NCBI GenBank assembly: GCA_934725835.1 | Contig: CAKVCR010000009.1 | Location: 1-22,507 of the forward strand | Reading direction: 5' to 3' | Source: an uncultured Odoribacter sp. | Lineage (GTDB): Bacteria; Bacteroidota; Bacteroidia; Bacteroidales; Marinifilaceae | DNA length: 22,507 nucleotides | Part shown: piece by piece, positions 8,239-16,923 of the stretch | Layout of the letters: every line of letters begins with the position of its first letter | How positions within the stretch are numbered: position 1 is the stretch's first letter | Translations under genes and position numbers: made by a program | The notes under the pieces: generated by a model | Seen by the model: only the letters and a program-made list of their open reading frames with translations | Told to the model about the DNA's origin: nothing | The model's database searches: none

Positions 8239-9756
8239 TTATCTTCTTCTCACAGGTCTGTTGCCTCCGGAGTTCGTGCCGCTACCCGTTGAGCTTCTTC
8301 GTGGGGTGTAAGTCTCATGGTTGGAGTTATTGTTGTTATAAGTCGGCCTGTAACTGTTGTTCGGACGTACATGGCTGTTGTCGGAACGGGTCGTTGTCGG
8401 TCGGCGTGTTGTTGTCGATCTTGTGGTTGTATTCGGTCTGCTGTTTGTTTGTGTGGCAGGTCGAGTGGTTGTCTGAGGCCGAGTCGTCGTATTGGGTCGG
8501 CGCGTTGTTGTCGGTCGGGTTGTCGTTCCCGGCCGAACGGTTGAGTTGTTACGGTTGCCTGTTCCCGGACGCAGCACATTGCCTGTATTTGGTCTGGTGG
8601 TAGATTGTGTTGCCGTATTTGGTCTGCCCATTGAACCCGTGTTGTTTCCGGGGCGGATGGTTGAGTTGTTGGGTCGAATCGTGTTGCCGTTATTGGGATA
8701 TCCGGAGGTGCCAAAGTGCGAACCGCTGTTAGGACGGATGACGCCGCTGCTGGAAGGGCGTCTGCCGGCTGACGGACGTGTCGGGAAGCGACCTGACTGT
8801 CCATTGGGGCGTATACCGCTTACTCCGCCGCCGTAATTCGGGCGTTGACCGGCCAACGGATGAATCGGGCGTGCCGGACGGTTCCAATTAGGATGGTAGT
8901 GGTCATACCGGTGATAGCCGTACCACGGATTACACCAATGTGGATGCCATGGTCTGCACCATGGGTCGTACCATGGATCATACCAGCCTCTATACCACGG
9001 GTCATACCAGGATGAATTCCAGCCTAGTCCGAAGCTCCATCCCGGACCTCCCCAGCCGAAGCTGAGTCCCCAGTTGAAACGGTTGTTGAAGGTAGAGCTG
9101 AAAGCCCGGTTGTCAAAGCGGGGATTGTCCCAGACAACAGTCCAGATATACTTCGGGTAGGTGCCGAACAATAAAGACGAATAGAGCTCAATATTCGTAT
9201 AACTCGGGAACCACCAATAGCGTCCGTTGTCTGTATAGACGTTCCAATCCATGTCAAACGAAAGGTTCATGGCGATGTCATAGCCATTGCCGTTGAAAAA
9301 GGCAAAGCCGTTGGGATACATATTGATGATTCGTTGAATCTCGTCAAGGTCTCTCTCATTGCCTTTATAGCCGCCAATCCAGTAGCCGGTGTTTTCATAG
9401 ATAGTCTCGTTGACATATCGTCTGTTGGCAAGTGTGGATTGTGCCTGCCGGGTCAGGGCATTGATGTCCGTATTTTCCACAGCTCCGCTACGGGTGTAGA
9501 GGCGTTGTTGCTGCTTTTCTGTAAAATCTTTGGGCGCAACGCTACTGCCTTCCGAACGGTGGGCTTCGTATGCGTATGTGTCATCCACATAGGATTTTTG
9601 TGGGTATTCCTCGCCGGCAATCTCTCTCGCCTCTTTGATGAACGGAGTTTTCTTGCCGGGAACATAATAGATGTCGTCCTCTATCGTATAGCTATGGGCT
9701 GTAGCACATGCACCTGCGCTTAAGGCAAGCAATGTAATGTATAATAAAGCTCTCAT
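8239..9756 (-). CDS. Secreted low-complexity protein with W/Y-rich and RP/TTR-rich repeats
   Basis: 505 residues, family not recognised by name. The signal sequence MRALLYITLLALSAGACATA has a cysteine at 17, a weak lipobox. Residues 20-225 look globular and contain ENTGYWIGGYKGNERDLDEI and a DMDWNVYTDNGRYWWFPSY stretch. Residues 229-291 are extremely aromatic (repeated WYDPW, CRPW, CNPWYGYH). Residues 292-505 are a disordered-looking tail of RPN, RPG, TTTRP and NNS units, very basic, ending RPVRRR. The tail's simple codon pattern creates long antisense open frames that are not genes. It probably sits in the periplasm or on the surface and is the first gene of the transcript with the FadL-type barrel. 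A cell-wall or DNA-binding role for the basic tail would be speculation. Confidence 0.8.
   Translation of the reverse strand: MRALLYITLLALSAGACATAHSYTIEDDIYYVPGKKTPFIKEAREIAGEEYPQKSYVDDTYAYEAHRSEGSSVAPKDFTEKQQQRLYTRSGAVENTDINALTRQAQSTLANRRYVNETIYENTGYWIGGYKGNERDLDEIQRIINMYPNGFAFFNGNGYDIAMNLSFDMDWNVYTDNGRYWWFPSYTNIELYSSLLFGTYPKYIWTVVWDNPRFDNRAFSSTFNNRFNWGLSFGWGGPGWSFGLGWNSSWYDPWYRGWYDPWYDPWCRPWHPHWCNPWYGYHRYDHYHPNWNRPARPIHPLAGQRPNYGGGVSGIRPNGQSGRFPTRPSAGRRPSSSGVIRPNSGSHFGTSGYPNNGNTIRPNNSTIRPGNNTGSMGRPNTATQSTTRPNTGNVLRPGTGNRNNSTVRPGTTTRPTTTRRPNTTTRPQTTTRPATQTNSRPNTTTRSTTTRRPTTTRSDNSHVRPNNSYRPTYNNNNSNHETYTPRRSSTGSGTNSGGNRPVRRR
8250..8875 (-). repeat. Low-complexity coding repeat (RP/TTR/N tail)
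   Basis: The DNA for residues about 294-502 of the low-complexity protein is made of degenerate short repeats encoding RP-N/G and TTTRP units, so slippage or recombination could change its length between strains. Confidence 0.6.
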
Positions 9757-9893
9757 ACCATTTTGTTTTAGTTGTTTTACCTTATACTATAGCAAAAATT
9801 ATACCACTTAATTAATAGCTCTAAGTTACAGTCTAATAGCGAATAAAACAAGTATTTTTTCTTAAAAAGGATAGAAATCTCATAACGGGAGGG

Positions 9894-9972
9894 TTGTCAC
9901 ATTATTGTAACTGCGCTTAACATTCCCTTCATTTTAATGTTATATTGTTGTTACAATTCTGCTCCACGTTTG
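9894..9972 (+). promoter_or_regulatory. Tandem Pho-box-like sites and -7 element driving the TonB receptor gene
   Basis: Two sites have the PhoB layout of 7-bp direct repeats spaced by 4 bp (consensus CTGTCAT-4 nt-CTGTCAC). Site 1, 9894-9911, is TTGTCAC-ATTA-TTGTAAC; site 2, 9937-9954, is ATGTTAT-ATTG-TTGTTAC. Ten bases after site 2 lies CACGTTTG (9965-9972), one mismatch from TAnnTTTG, so site 2 occupies the -35 region as at PhoB-activated promoters. Predicted leader is about 20 nt. PhoB binding is inferred from the pattern only. Confidence 0.5.
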
Positions 9973-9998
9973 CGACGAGAAAAAAACAATAGAATTCA

Positions 9999-12689
9999 AT
10001 GCAGACAATTAAATTAAGTTTGGGTGTATGTTGCATGTTCCTTTTGACTTCTTTGCAAGGATGGTGTCAGAATGCAACTCTAAAAGGTAAAATTACAGAC
10101 AAGGAGACAAATGAGCCGTTGATTGGTGCTACGGTTCAGATTGTGGGTACGACATTGGGGATAGCCACCGATATTGACGGTTGTTATGAATTGAGAGTTG
10201 ACCCGGGTACTTACCATTTATTGGTGAAATATATCGGGTATAAAGAGCAGCACTGCGAGCAGATGAAAGTCAGCGGTACTACTGTTCTTGATTTTGTTTT
10301 GGAAGCCGACCATGCCATGTTGGATGAGGTCTCTGTGAAGGCTGTCAAGAATATGGAAAACGAACGGGTGTTGCAGATGGAGCGTCAGCAGGCAAGTGTG
10401 GCAATCGAGAATTTGGGTGCCAAGGAAATGAGTCTCAAAGGTATCTCGAATGTGCAGGAGGGGGTGAAGAAAATCACCGGGATTTCCATTGCCGGCGCCG
10501 GACAGTTGGTGGTGCGTGGTTTGGGCGACCGTTATAGTACGACCACTTTGAACGGCTTGCCGATTGCTTCCCCGAATCCGGACAATAAATTGATTCCGCT
10601 TGACCTTTTCCCTTCTTCTACCGTGCAGAATATCACGGTGAGTAAGGTGTATCAGGCGGGTGTCTTCGCTGATTATGCCGGTGCACATATTGATATCGGC
10701 ACCAAAAGCCAGGGGAACAGCGACTTTTTTTCTGTCGGTCTGAACATTGGTGGAGCCTTCAATACATTGGGCAAGGAGTTTCGCTATGCCGACCACAAGG
10801 GGACTATGCTTTCTACGGATAATATCAAACACTACTATTTGAATTTGTCTTTTGCTGATTTCAAACAGCAGGTGGCAAAAAATGATGTGTTCGGAACCAC
10901 TTTTGCTATCGGCAAAAAGAGTGCGCTTCCTGATTTTGGCGGGAATATCGGCTGGGGAAAGAGTGTCGGACGTTTTGATATCCTCCTTTCGTTCGGTGCC
11001 GGCAACAGCCGTGAGATTCTGGAAGATGCCTTCGTCAGGCAGTTGACGGCACAAGGGACTGTCTTGAACCACTTTAATTATAATAAATATACTACAGAGT
11101 TGAAGGTGGCCGGTCTGGTGGGTTTGAATTACCGTTTTCGCAAACACGACCGCATCAACTATACCTTGTTTTATGCCCGGAATGCTGTGGACGAATATCT
11201 CGAACGTCAGGGTTTTGATTCGGAAGGCATCTCTCTTAAGGGAAGCAACAGCATCTTCCATGCCTACCGACTCCTCAACAACCAATTGGGCGGACATCAT
11301 GAATTTGGTGAACACTGGGCGCTCGACTGGGCTGGTTCGTATGGAATGACAGGTAGCGACGAACCGGATCGCCGTCAGGTGATGTTCCGCCACAACGAGG
11401 AGACAGGCGAGTTGTCTCTCTTTCTTCTCAATCAGCAGGAAACCATGCGCTACTTCAGCGAATTGGATGAGAAGGAGGCTGTCGGAGACATCCGTGGGAG
11501 TTACAGATTCGGCGAAAAGAACAAGGTGCATGCCGGCATTACCTACAAAAGGAAAACACGCGATTTCAAAAGTGTTAACTTCTACTACGACATGGATAAA
11601 CTGTCGGATGTGACGATTGATAACGTCTACGACACGGACGGTTATTTGAATTTTGACAATGTCGCAAACGGCAATATTTCCATTACTCGGAGCTATCAGG
11701 CACGTAACCGCTATAACGCAGCAAGCGAGGCTTATGCAGTGTTCGCCGAACTGGATTTTTATCCGTTGACATCCCTGCTGGTGAATGTGGGAGTTCGCTA
11801 TGAGCAGGTAAACCAGCGTGTTGATTATGCCGATGATGCCAGTATCGAGAAGACCTCCAGATTGGACAAAGGCGATTTCTTCCCTGCGCTGAATTTAAAG
11901 TATACGTTCAATGAGCAGAGCAGTTTGCGATTTTCCTTGTCGCGCACCGTTACCCGACCGGCTTTTGTGGAGATGGCTCCATTCCTTTATCAGGAATCCT
12001 ATGGTAGCGCATCTGTCCGTGGTAATGCTAATATCAAAAACGGATATAATATCAATGTGGATCTCCGCTATGATTTCTTCAACAAGAGGAATAGCGATAT
12101 GTTTTCTGGAAGTGTTTACTTTAAAAAACTGAATGATCCCATTGAACGGGTGCAGGAAGCCGAGGGTGGTTCGGCAGTACACACCTTCCGCAATTCCGAC
12201 AGCGGTATGGCGATGGGGGTCGAGCTGGAGATTCGTAAAGAACTTTTTAAGGATTTCAGGGTAGGGGTGAACGGTTCGTATATGTACACCGATGTCAAAC
12301 TTCCTTCCGGTGGTGGTATCTATACTGACAACCAGCGAGCTCTTCAGGGTGCTTCGCCTTATCTGATTAATGCGGACATTAGCTACTCTCCGACATCAGA
12401 GAACGGCAACAAGACGATATTGACCCTGGTCTACAATGTGCAGGGACCCCGTATCCATTCCGTTGGAATCTTCGAACTGGGCGACAACAAGCAGCTGGCT
12501 CTCCATACCCTGGATTTTGTGGGAAGCTACTCTTTTGGAGGGCATTGGACTGCCAAGCTGACAGTGAAGGATCTTTTGAACGGCAAAGTGCGCTTCCGTC
12601 AGGACGTGCCGCAAATCGCTTCAAAAATGGATGTTGAATCCTTCCGCCCCGGAATGAATGCAGAAATAGGATTATCATATAAATTTTAA
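9999..12689 (+). CDS. TonB-dependent outer-membrane receptor with carboxypeptidase-regulatory-like N-terminal domain
   Basis: 896 residues. A signal peptide (about 1-24) precedes a CarboxypepD_reg-like beta domain (27-103: ATLKGKITDKETNEPLIGAT ... DFVLEAD), then the plug (about 120-235), which includes VRGLGDRYSTTTLNGLPIAS (172-191) and LDLFPSS (201-207). The remainder is the 22-strand barrel, ending in EIGLSYKF with a terminal phenylalanine. It imports a ligand using TonB-ExbBD energy. No SusD partner follows, so it is not a standard glycan SusCD pair; instead a beta-helix lipoprotein gene starts 32 bp downstream, and the two are likely one operon. The Pho-box-like promoter suggests a phosphate-containing ligand, by inference. 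The 437-codon frame on the other strand is an artefact. Confidence 0.92.
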   Translation: MQTIKLSLGVCCMFLLTSLQGWCQNATLKGKITDKETNEPLIGATVQIVGTTLGIATDIDGCYELRVDPGTYHLLVKYIGYKEQHCEQMKVSGTTVLDFVLEADHAMLDEVSVKAVKNMENERVLQMERQQASVAIENLGAKEMSLKGISNVQEGVKKITGISIAGAGQLVVRGLGDRYSTTTLNGLPIASPNPDNKLIPLDLFPSSTVQNITVSKVYQAGVFADYAGAHIDIGTKSQGNSDFFSVGLNIGGAFNTLGKEFRYADHKGTMLSTDNIKHYYLNLSFADFKQQVAKNDVFGTTFAIGKKSALPDFGGNIGWGKSVGRFDILLSFGAGNSREILEDAFVRQLTAQGTVLNHFNYNKYTTELKVAGLVGLNYRFRKHDRINYTLFYARNAVDEYLERQGFDSEGISLKGSNSIFHAYRLLNNQLGGHHEFGEHWALDWAGSYGMTGSDEPDRRQVMFRHNEETGELSLFLLNQQETMRYFSELDEKEAVGDIRGSYRFGEKNKVHAGITYKRKTRDFKSVNFYYDMDKLSDVTIDNVYDTDGYLNFDNVANGNISITRSYQARNRYNAASEAYAVFAELDFYPLTSLLVNVGVRYEQVNQRVDYADDASIEKTSRLDKGDFFPALNLKYTFNEQSSLRFSLSRTVTRPAFVEMAPFLYQESYGSASVRGNANIKNGYNINVDLRYDFFNKRNSDMFSGSVYFKKLNDPIERVQEAEGGSAVHTFRNSDSGMAMGVELEIRKELFKDFRVGVNGSYMYTDVKLPSGGGIYTDNQRALQGASPYLINADISYSPTSENGNKTILTLVYNVQGPRIHSVGIFELGDNKQLALHTLDFVGSYSFGGHWTAKLTVKDLLNGKVRFRQDVPQIASKMDVESFRPGMNAEIGLSYKF

Positions 12690-12721
12690 TCAAACAGTTT
12701 AACATTTAACAACGAGAAAGT

Positions 12722-13990
12722 ATGAAGAAGAAGTATTTGAACTTAATGGTTTTAGCGTTAATGACATCCATGAGTACAGTGACATTTACCGCTTGTAATG
12801 ATGGCAACGATAATAACGGTGACGGTCCGGACAACGGGAAAAACGAAATAGTTGTAGCCAATGGCGCAGAATTGAAAGGTGTGATAGAAAACGGACAGAC
12901 TGTTGTACTGAAGGCTGGAAATTCTTTCACATTGAGCGGCGGTTACACGGTAAAGAACGGTGGTATGCTGAAAATCGAAGAGGGAGTGACCATTACAGCC
13001 GTTGAAGATGATGCGGCAGACTATATCCTTATAGAACAAGGCGGCAAAATCGACGCACAGGGAACAGCCGAGAGACCTATTGTAATGACCTCCGAATTGA
13101 AGGCGCCGAAAGGTTGGGGCGGTATCCACATCTGCGGTTATGCCCATACAAACAAGGGTACGGGTGCCAAATCTGAAATCGGTAATGCACCGTATGGCGG
13201 TAACAAAGAGGATGATAATTCCGGAATCTTGAGATACATCCGCTTGGAATACACCGGATTTGCATTCGACCCGGAACATGAATCCAACGGTGTGTCTTTC
13301 TATGGTGTCGGCAACGGTACCACTGTCGAATACATACAGTCATACAAAGGCGGAGATGACGGTTTTGAATTCTTCGGAGGTTCTGTGAATGTAAAATATT
13401 TAGTATCGACTGACAACGAAGATGATTCGTTTGACTGGACAGAAGGATGGAATGGCAAGGCACAGTTTCTGGTAGCCTCCCAATTGGGAACAACCGGGGC
13501 AAAAGATCAGGGCGACTGTCTGATTGAAGCCGATAATAACGGCGATAATGCAACCGCTACACCTTGTTCATGGCCGACACTTGCCAACCTGACCTTAATC
13601 GGCAACAATTCGGCAGAAGGGAAACGTGGCATCCGTCTCCGTGCCGGAACGAAAGCAAATATTTACAATGCTATTGTGACAGGAAAACCATTGTGCTTGA
13701 CAACAGAGACTACACAGACAGAAACCAGTCTGGTAGGCAATGAGTCAAAATTGCAATATATCACCTTGTCCGGCGACATCAACTGCAAAGAGGGACTCTA
13801 TTCAAGCGCAATGTTTACAGATGCAGCCAACCATAATACAATTAACAGAGCGTTCACATTTAGCGACGTATATGTCGGAACTATTGACGGAGGTGCCGAT
13901 TTGAGCAGCGACAGATTCTTTACCGCAGCAACCTATCAGGGGGCAGTAAAGGCAGAAAGCGACTGGACCAAGGGATGGGTCAAGAGATAA
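12722..13990 (+). CDS. Predicted beta-helix surface lipoprotein partnered with the TonB receptor
   Basis: 422 residues with a lipoprotein signal (FTAC, cysteine 25) and an acidic D/N/G linker (26-42), common in Bacteroides surface lipoproteins. From about 43 the sequence has short beta strands and turns as in right-handed parallel beta-helices: GGYTVKNGGMLKIEEGVTIT, then GGKIDAQGTAERPIVMTSE, GWGGIHICGYA, and ILRYIRLEYTG. A conserved-looking acidic core, GGDDGFEFFGG (210-220) and DNEDDSFDWTEGW (231-243), could bind metal or ligand. I recall similar lipoproteins beside TonB receptors of this type in several Bacteroidetes and Proteobacteria, without an assigned function. It likely captures or processes the receptor's ligand outside the cell. 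Transcription ends at the hairpin 29 bp downstream. Confidence 0.82.
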   Translation: MKKKYLNLMVLALMTSMSTVTFTACNDGNDNNGDGPDNGKNEIVVANGAELKGVIENGQTVVLKAGNSFTLSGGYTVKNGGMLKIEEGVTITAVEDDAADYILIEQGGKIDAQGTAERPIVMTSELKAPKGWGGIHICGYAHTNKGTGAKSEIGNAPYGGNKEDDNSGILRYIRLEYTGFAFDPEHESNGVSFYGVGNGTTVEYIQSYKGGDDGFEFFGGSVNVKYLVSTDNEDDSFDWTEGWNGKAQFLVASQLGTTGAKDQGDCLIEADNNGDNATATPCSWPTLANLTLIGNNSAEGKRGIRLRAGTKANIYNAIVTGKPLCLTTETTQTETSLVGNESKLQYITLSGDINCKEGLYSSAMFTDAANHNTINRAFTFSDVYVGTIDGGADLSSDRFFTAATYQGAVKAESDWTKGWVKR

Positions 13991-14018
13991 GCAACCGATA
14001 TTTTAATTATCATTACGG

Positions 14019-14056
14019 GTCAGCGACTACTATGCGGTCGCTGACTTTCATTTTAT
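14019..14056 (+). terminator. Rho-independent terminator of the TonB receptor-lipoprotein operon
   Basis: GTCAGCGAC (14019-14027) and GTCGCTGAC (14037-14045) form a perfect 9-bp stem with a 9-nt loop, followed by TTTCATTTTATT. Confidence 0.85.
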
Positions 14057-14106
14057 TAAAAGATAAAATTCTAGAGAATTAACTGCCTACCTACTGAAAT
14101 TTTCTT

Positions 14107-14114
14107 TAAATTTG
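14107..14114 (+). promoter_or_regulatory. Bacteroides-type -7 element for proS-pepT
   Basis: TAAATTTG matches TAnnTTTG exactly and lies 26 bp before the proS ATG, giving a leader of about 20 nt. No clear TTTG at -33. Confidence 0.5.
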
Positions 14115-14140
14115 CTGCCGTTTTATCAAATTATAAAGAG

Positions 14141-15616
14141 ATGGGAAAGTTTTTAACCTCAAGAAGCGAAGATTATTCACAATGGTATAATGAATTAGTT
14201 GTAAAAGCCGGTTTGGCGGAACAGTCTGCGGTACGCGGATGTATGGTAATCAAACCGTATGGTTATGCAATCTGGGAAAAAATCCAGCGTCAATTGGATG
14301 ATATGTTCAAAGCGACAGGACATGTCAACGCCTATTTCCCCTTGTTGATACCGAAATCATTCTTTTCAAGAGAGGCCGACCATGTGGAAGGTTTTGCCAA
14401 AGAGTGTGCTGTTGTGACCCATTACCGTTTGAAAAACGACCCTGACAGCGGTGGCGTTGTTGTTGACCCGGCTGCCAAGTTGGAAGAAGAATATATTATC
14501 CGTCCTACTTCGGAAACAATTATATGGAACACCTATAAAAACTGGATACAGTCATATCGTGACCTGCCTATCTTGTGCAACCAGTGGGCAAACGTAATGC
14601 GTTGGGAAATGCGTACCCGTATGTTCCTTCGTACGGCAGAATTCCTCTGGCAGGAAGGCCACACGGCTCATGCCACTAAGGAAGAGGCATTGGAAGAGGC
14701 AAACAAAATGGTGCGTGTATATGCCGATTTCGCACAGAACTGGATGGCTGTCCCCGTCATTATGGGATGCAAGAGCGAAAGCGAACGTTTTGCAGGTGCG
14801 CTTGACACCTTTACTATCGAGGCCTTGATGCAGGACGGTAAAGCTCTGCAGGCAGGTACTTCACACTTCCTCGGACAGAATTTTGCTAAGGCATTTAACG
14901 TACAGTTCACCAACAAAGACGGTAAATTGGAGTATGTATGGGCAACTTCCTGGGGTGTATCCACCCGTTTGATGGGAGCTTTGATTATGGCTCACTCCGA
15001 TGACAACGGATTGGTATTGCCTCCGAAATTGGCGCCTCTGCAGGTTGTTATTGTGCCTATCTATAAGGGAGCAGAAGGTTTGCAGAAAATCAGTGCTAAA
15101 GTTCAACCATTGATTGATGCCCTGAAAGCAAAAGGCATTTCAGTGAAGTATGATGACCGTGACACCCAGAAACCGGGTTGGAAATTTGCCGACTACGAAT
15201 TGAAGGGAGTGCCTGTACGTCTGGCTGTCGGCGAAAGAGATTTGGAGAACGATACCATTGAGGTGGCCCGTCGCGATACCCTTACCAAAGAGACTTTGCC
15301 GTTTGCAGGAATTGAAGAGCATATTGAAAAACTGTTGGAAGATATTCAGGAAAATATCTTCAAGAAAGCGCTTGCTTTCCGCGACAGTATGATAACCAAG
15401 GTGGATTCGTATGACGAATTCAAACAACAGCTTGAGACTAAAGGCGGATTCTTCCTTTGCCACTGGGACGGAACTCCCGAGACAGAGGAACAGATTAAGG
15501 CCGAAACCAAAGCAACCATCCGTTGCATCCCGTTTGACACCCCCGAAGAGGAGGGCAAGGACATGGTAACCGGTAAACCGTCTCATCGTAGAGTGTTGAT
15601 TGCTAAAGCATATTAA
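14141..15616 (+). CDS. proS: prolyl-tRNA synthetase, archaeal/eukaryotic-type (type 3)
   Basis: Charges tRNA-Pro with proline in the cytoplasm. At 491 residues it lacks the editing (INS) domain of the roughly 570-residue bacterial type and has the archaeal-like layout. Class II motifs: motif 2 RWEMRTRMFLRTAEFLWQEG (154-173) and motif 3 GVSTRLMGALIMAHSDDNG (272-290). FPLLIPKSFF (66-75), RPTSE (121-125) and TSHFLGQNFAKAF (240-252) match the type 3 core. An anticodon-binding domain (about 300-400) and the C-terminal extension (from about 410) follow, ending in the usual tyrosine (AKAY). It precedes pepT by 8 bp; the two form an operon started from the -7 element at 14107. Confidence 0.97.
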   Translation: MGKFLTSRSEDYSQWYNELVVKAGLAEQSAVRGCMVIKPYGYAIWEKIQRQLDDMFKATGHVNAYFPLLIPKSFFSREADHVEGFAKECAVVTHYRLKNDPDSGGVVVDPAAKLEEEYIIRPTSETIIWNTYKNWIQSYRDLPILCNQWANVMRWEMRTRMFLRTAEFLWQEGHTAHATKEEALEEANKMVRVYADFAQNWMAVPVIMGCKSESERFAGALDTFTIEALMQDGKALQAGTSHFLGQNFAKAFNVQFTNKDGKLEYVWATSWGVSTRLMGALIMAHSDDNGLVLPPKLAPLQVVIVPIYKGAEGLQKISAKVQPLIDALKAKGISVKYDDRDTQKPGWKFADYELKGVPVRLAVGERDLENDTIEVARRDTLTKETLPFAGIEEHIEKLLEDIQENIFKKALAFRDSMITKVDSYDEFKQQLETKGGFFLCHWDGTPETEEQIKAETKATIRCIPFDTPEEEGKDMVTGKPSHRRVLIAKAY

Positions 15617-15624
15617 TCGAAATT

Positions 15625-16845
15625 ATGTCTGTACTTGAGCGTTTTTTAAAGTATGTGAAATACAACACGCAGTCCGACCCGAAGACCGGATTGAATCCGA
15701 GTACTCCCGGTCAAATGGAATTTGCGTGGGTATTATGCGAGGAATTGAAAAATATCGGTCTTCAGGATGTAGATGTGGACGAAAACGGATATGTCATGGG
15801 TTTTCTGCCTTCCAATATGGAACGTGAAGTCCCAGCCATCGGATTCATTGCCCACATGGACACCAGTCCGGAGACATCCGGTAAGCATGTCAATCCTCAA
15901 ATCATTGAAAACTATGCCGGTAACGACATCGTTTTGAACAAGGAGAAGGAAATATTCCTCACCGTTGAGGAATTTCCGGAATTGGAGCATTATATCGGGC
16001 AGACATTGGTGACCACTGACGGCAACACCCTATTGGGTGCTGACGACAAAGCCGGTATTGCCGAAATCATGACGGCCTTGGAATATCTGGTGGCACATCC
16101 CGAAATCAAGCATGGCAAACTGTGTATCTGCTTTACTCCGGATGAGGAAATAGGTGAAGGACCGGACTATTTCGATGTTAAAAAATTCAGTGCCAAGTTC
16201 GCTTATACTTTGGATGGCGGAGAACTGGGTGAGTTGGAGTATGAAAACTTCAATGCAGCCACAGCAAAAATTACGTTCAAAGGTCGCAATATCCATCCCG
16301 GATATGCTAAAAACAAGATGGTCAATTCCATCTTGGCTGCAAACGAATTTATTGCCAACCTGCCCCGTAAAGAGACGCCCGACCAGACTGCCGGTTATGA
16401 GGGCTTCTTCCACGTATATTCCATTACCGGAGATGTAGAGACCACTGTTGTGGAGATATTGATTCGGGATTTCGACCGTGAGCGTTTCGGTATGCGGAAA
16501 AACGTATTGGAAAACGGTGTGCGTGAGTTCTCCAAACGTTTGGGGCTGTCCATCGAATTGGAAATCAAAGACCAGTATTTCAATATGCTGGAAAAGATAG
16601 AAGCTCAATACTACATTGTAGATATAGCCAAGCGTGCCATGGAGGATGTGGATGTCAAACCGCAGATTGTTCCCATCCGAGGCGGCACAGACGGTTCCCG
16701 CCTGTCGTTTATGGGTCTTCCTACTCCTAATATCTTTACCGGTGGACATAACTTCCACGGACGTTACGAGTACATCCCTGTGCCTTCCATGGAAAAGGCA
16801 GTGCAGGTTATCGTACGAATCGCTGAACTTTGCAGCAAACTTTAA
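15625..16845 (+). CDS. pepT: peptidase T (tripeptide aminopeptidase, M20B)
   Basis: Zinc aminopeptidase that releases the N-terminal residue from tripeptides in the cytoplasm. 406 residues, normal length. Metal and catalytic residues are in place: H77 and D79 (IAHMDTSPE), bridging D140 (LGADDKAG), catalytic E174 and ligand E175 (FTPDEEIGEG), D197 (YTLDGGELGE), and the C-terminal GGHNFHGRYEYIP block, where a histidine completes the site. RGGTDGSRLSF is the substrate-binding loop. The start is 8 bp after the proS stop, so translation is probably coupled. The transcript ends at the strong hairpin 19 bp downstream. Confidence 0.97.
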   Translation: MSVLERFLKYVKYNTQSDPKTGLNPSTPGQMEFAWVLCEELKNIGLQDVDVDENGYVMGFLPSNMEREVPAIGFIAHMDTSPETSGKHVNPQIIENYAGNDIVLNKEKEIFLTVEEFPELEHYIGQTLVTTDGNTLLGADDKAGIAEIMTALEYLVAHPEIKHGKLCICFTPDEEIGEGPDYFDVKKFSAKFAYTLDGGELGELEYENFNAATAKITFKGRNIHPGYAKNKMVNSILAANEFIANLPRKETPDQTAGYEGFFHVYSITGDVETTVVEILIRDFDRERFGMRKNVLENGVREFSKRLGLSIELEIKDQYFNMLEKIEAQYYIVDIAKRAMEDVDVKPQIVPIRGGTDGSRLSFMGLPTPNIFTGGHNFHGRYEYIPVPSMEKAVQVIVRIAELCSKL

Positions 16846-16863
16846 AATTCAAAGTATAATATC

Positions 16864-16899
16864 AGTGGCAATCCTTTTTCGGGGTTGCCACTTTTTTTG
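16864..16899 (+). terminator. Strong Rho-independent terminator of proS-pepT
   Basis: AGTGGCAA (16864-16871) pairs with TTGCCACT (16885-16892), extended by TCC/GGG pairs, followed by a run of T. It marks the end of the core-genome-like part of the window. Confidence 0.9.
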
Positions 16900-16923
16900 T
16901 CTTCTCTTGTCAATCTTCCTGTT

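Noticed and set aside
8250..8836. Several long open frames in other frames of the low-complexity tail
   Set aside because: They arise from the repetitive TTR/RP codons; their products are arginine/glutamine- or valine-rich repeats without start context.
10218..11531. 437-codon open frame on the minus strand inside the TonB receptor gene
   Set aside because: Fully antisense to a clear receptor coding sequence; its protein shows no domain, only the codon bias of the plus-strand gene.
9999..13990. SusC/SusD glycan-uptake pair
   Set aside because: The partner lipoprotein is beta-helix-like, not the helical TPR fold of SusD, and no glycoside hydrolases are nearby.
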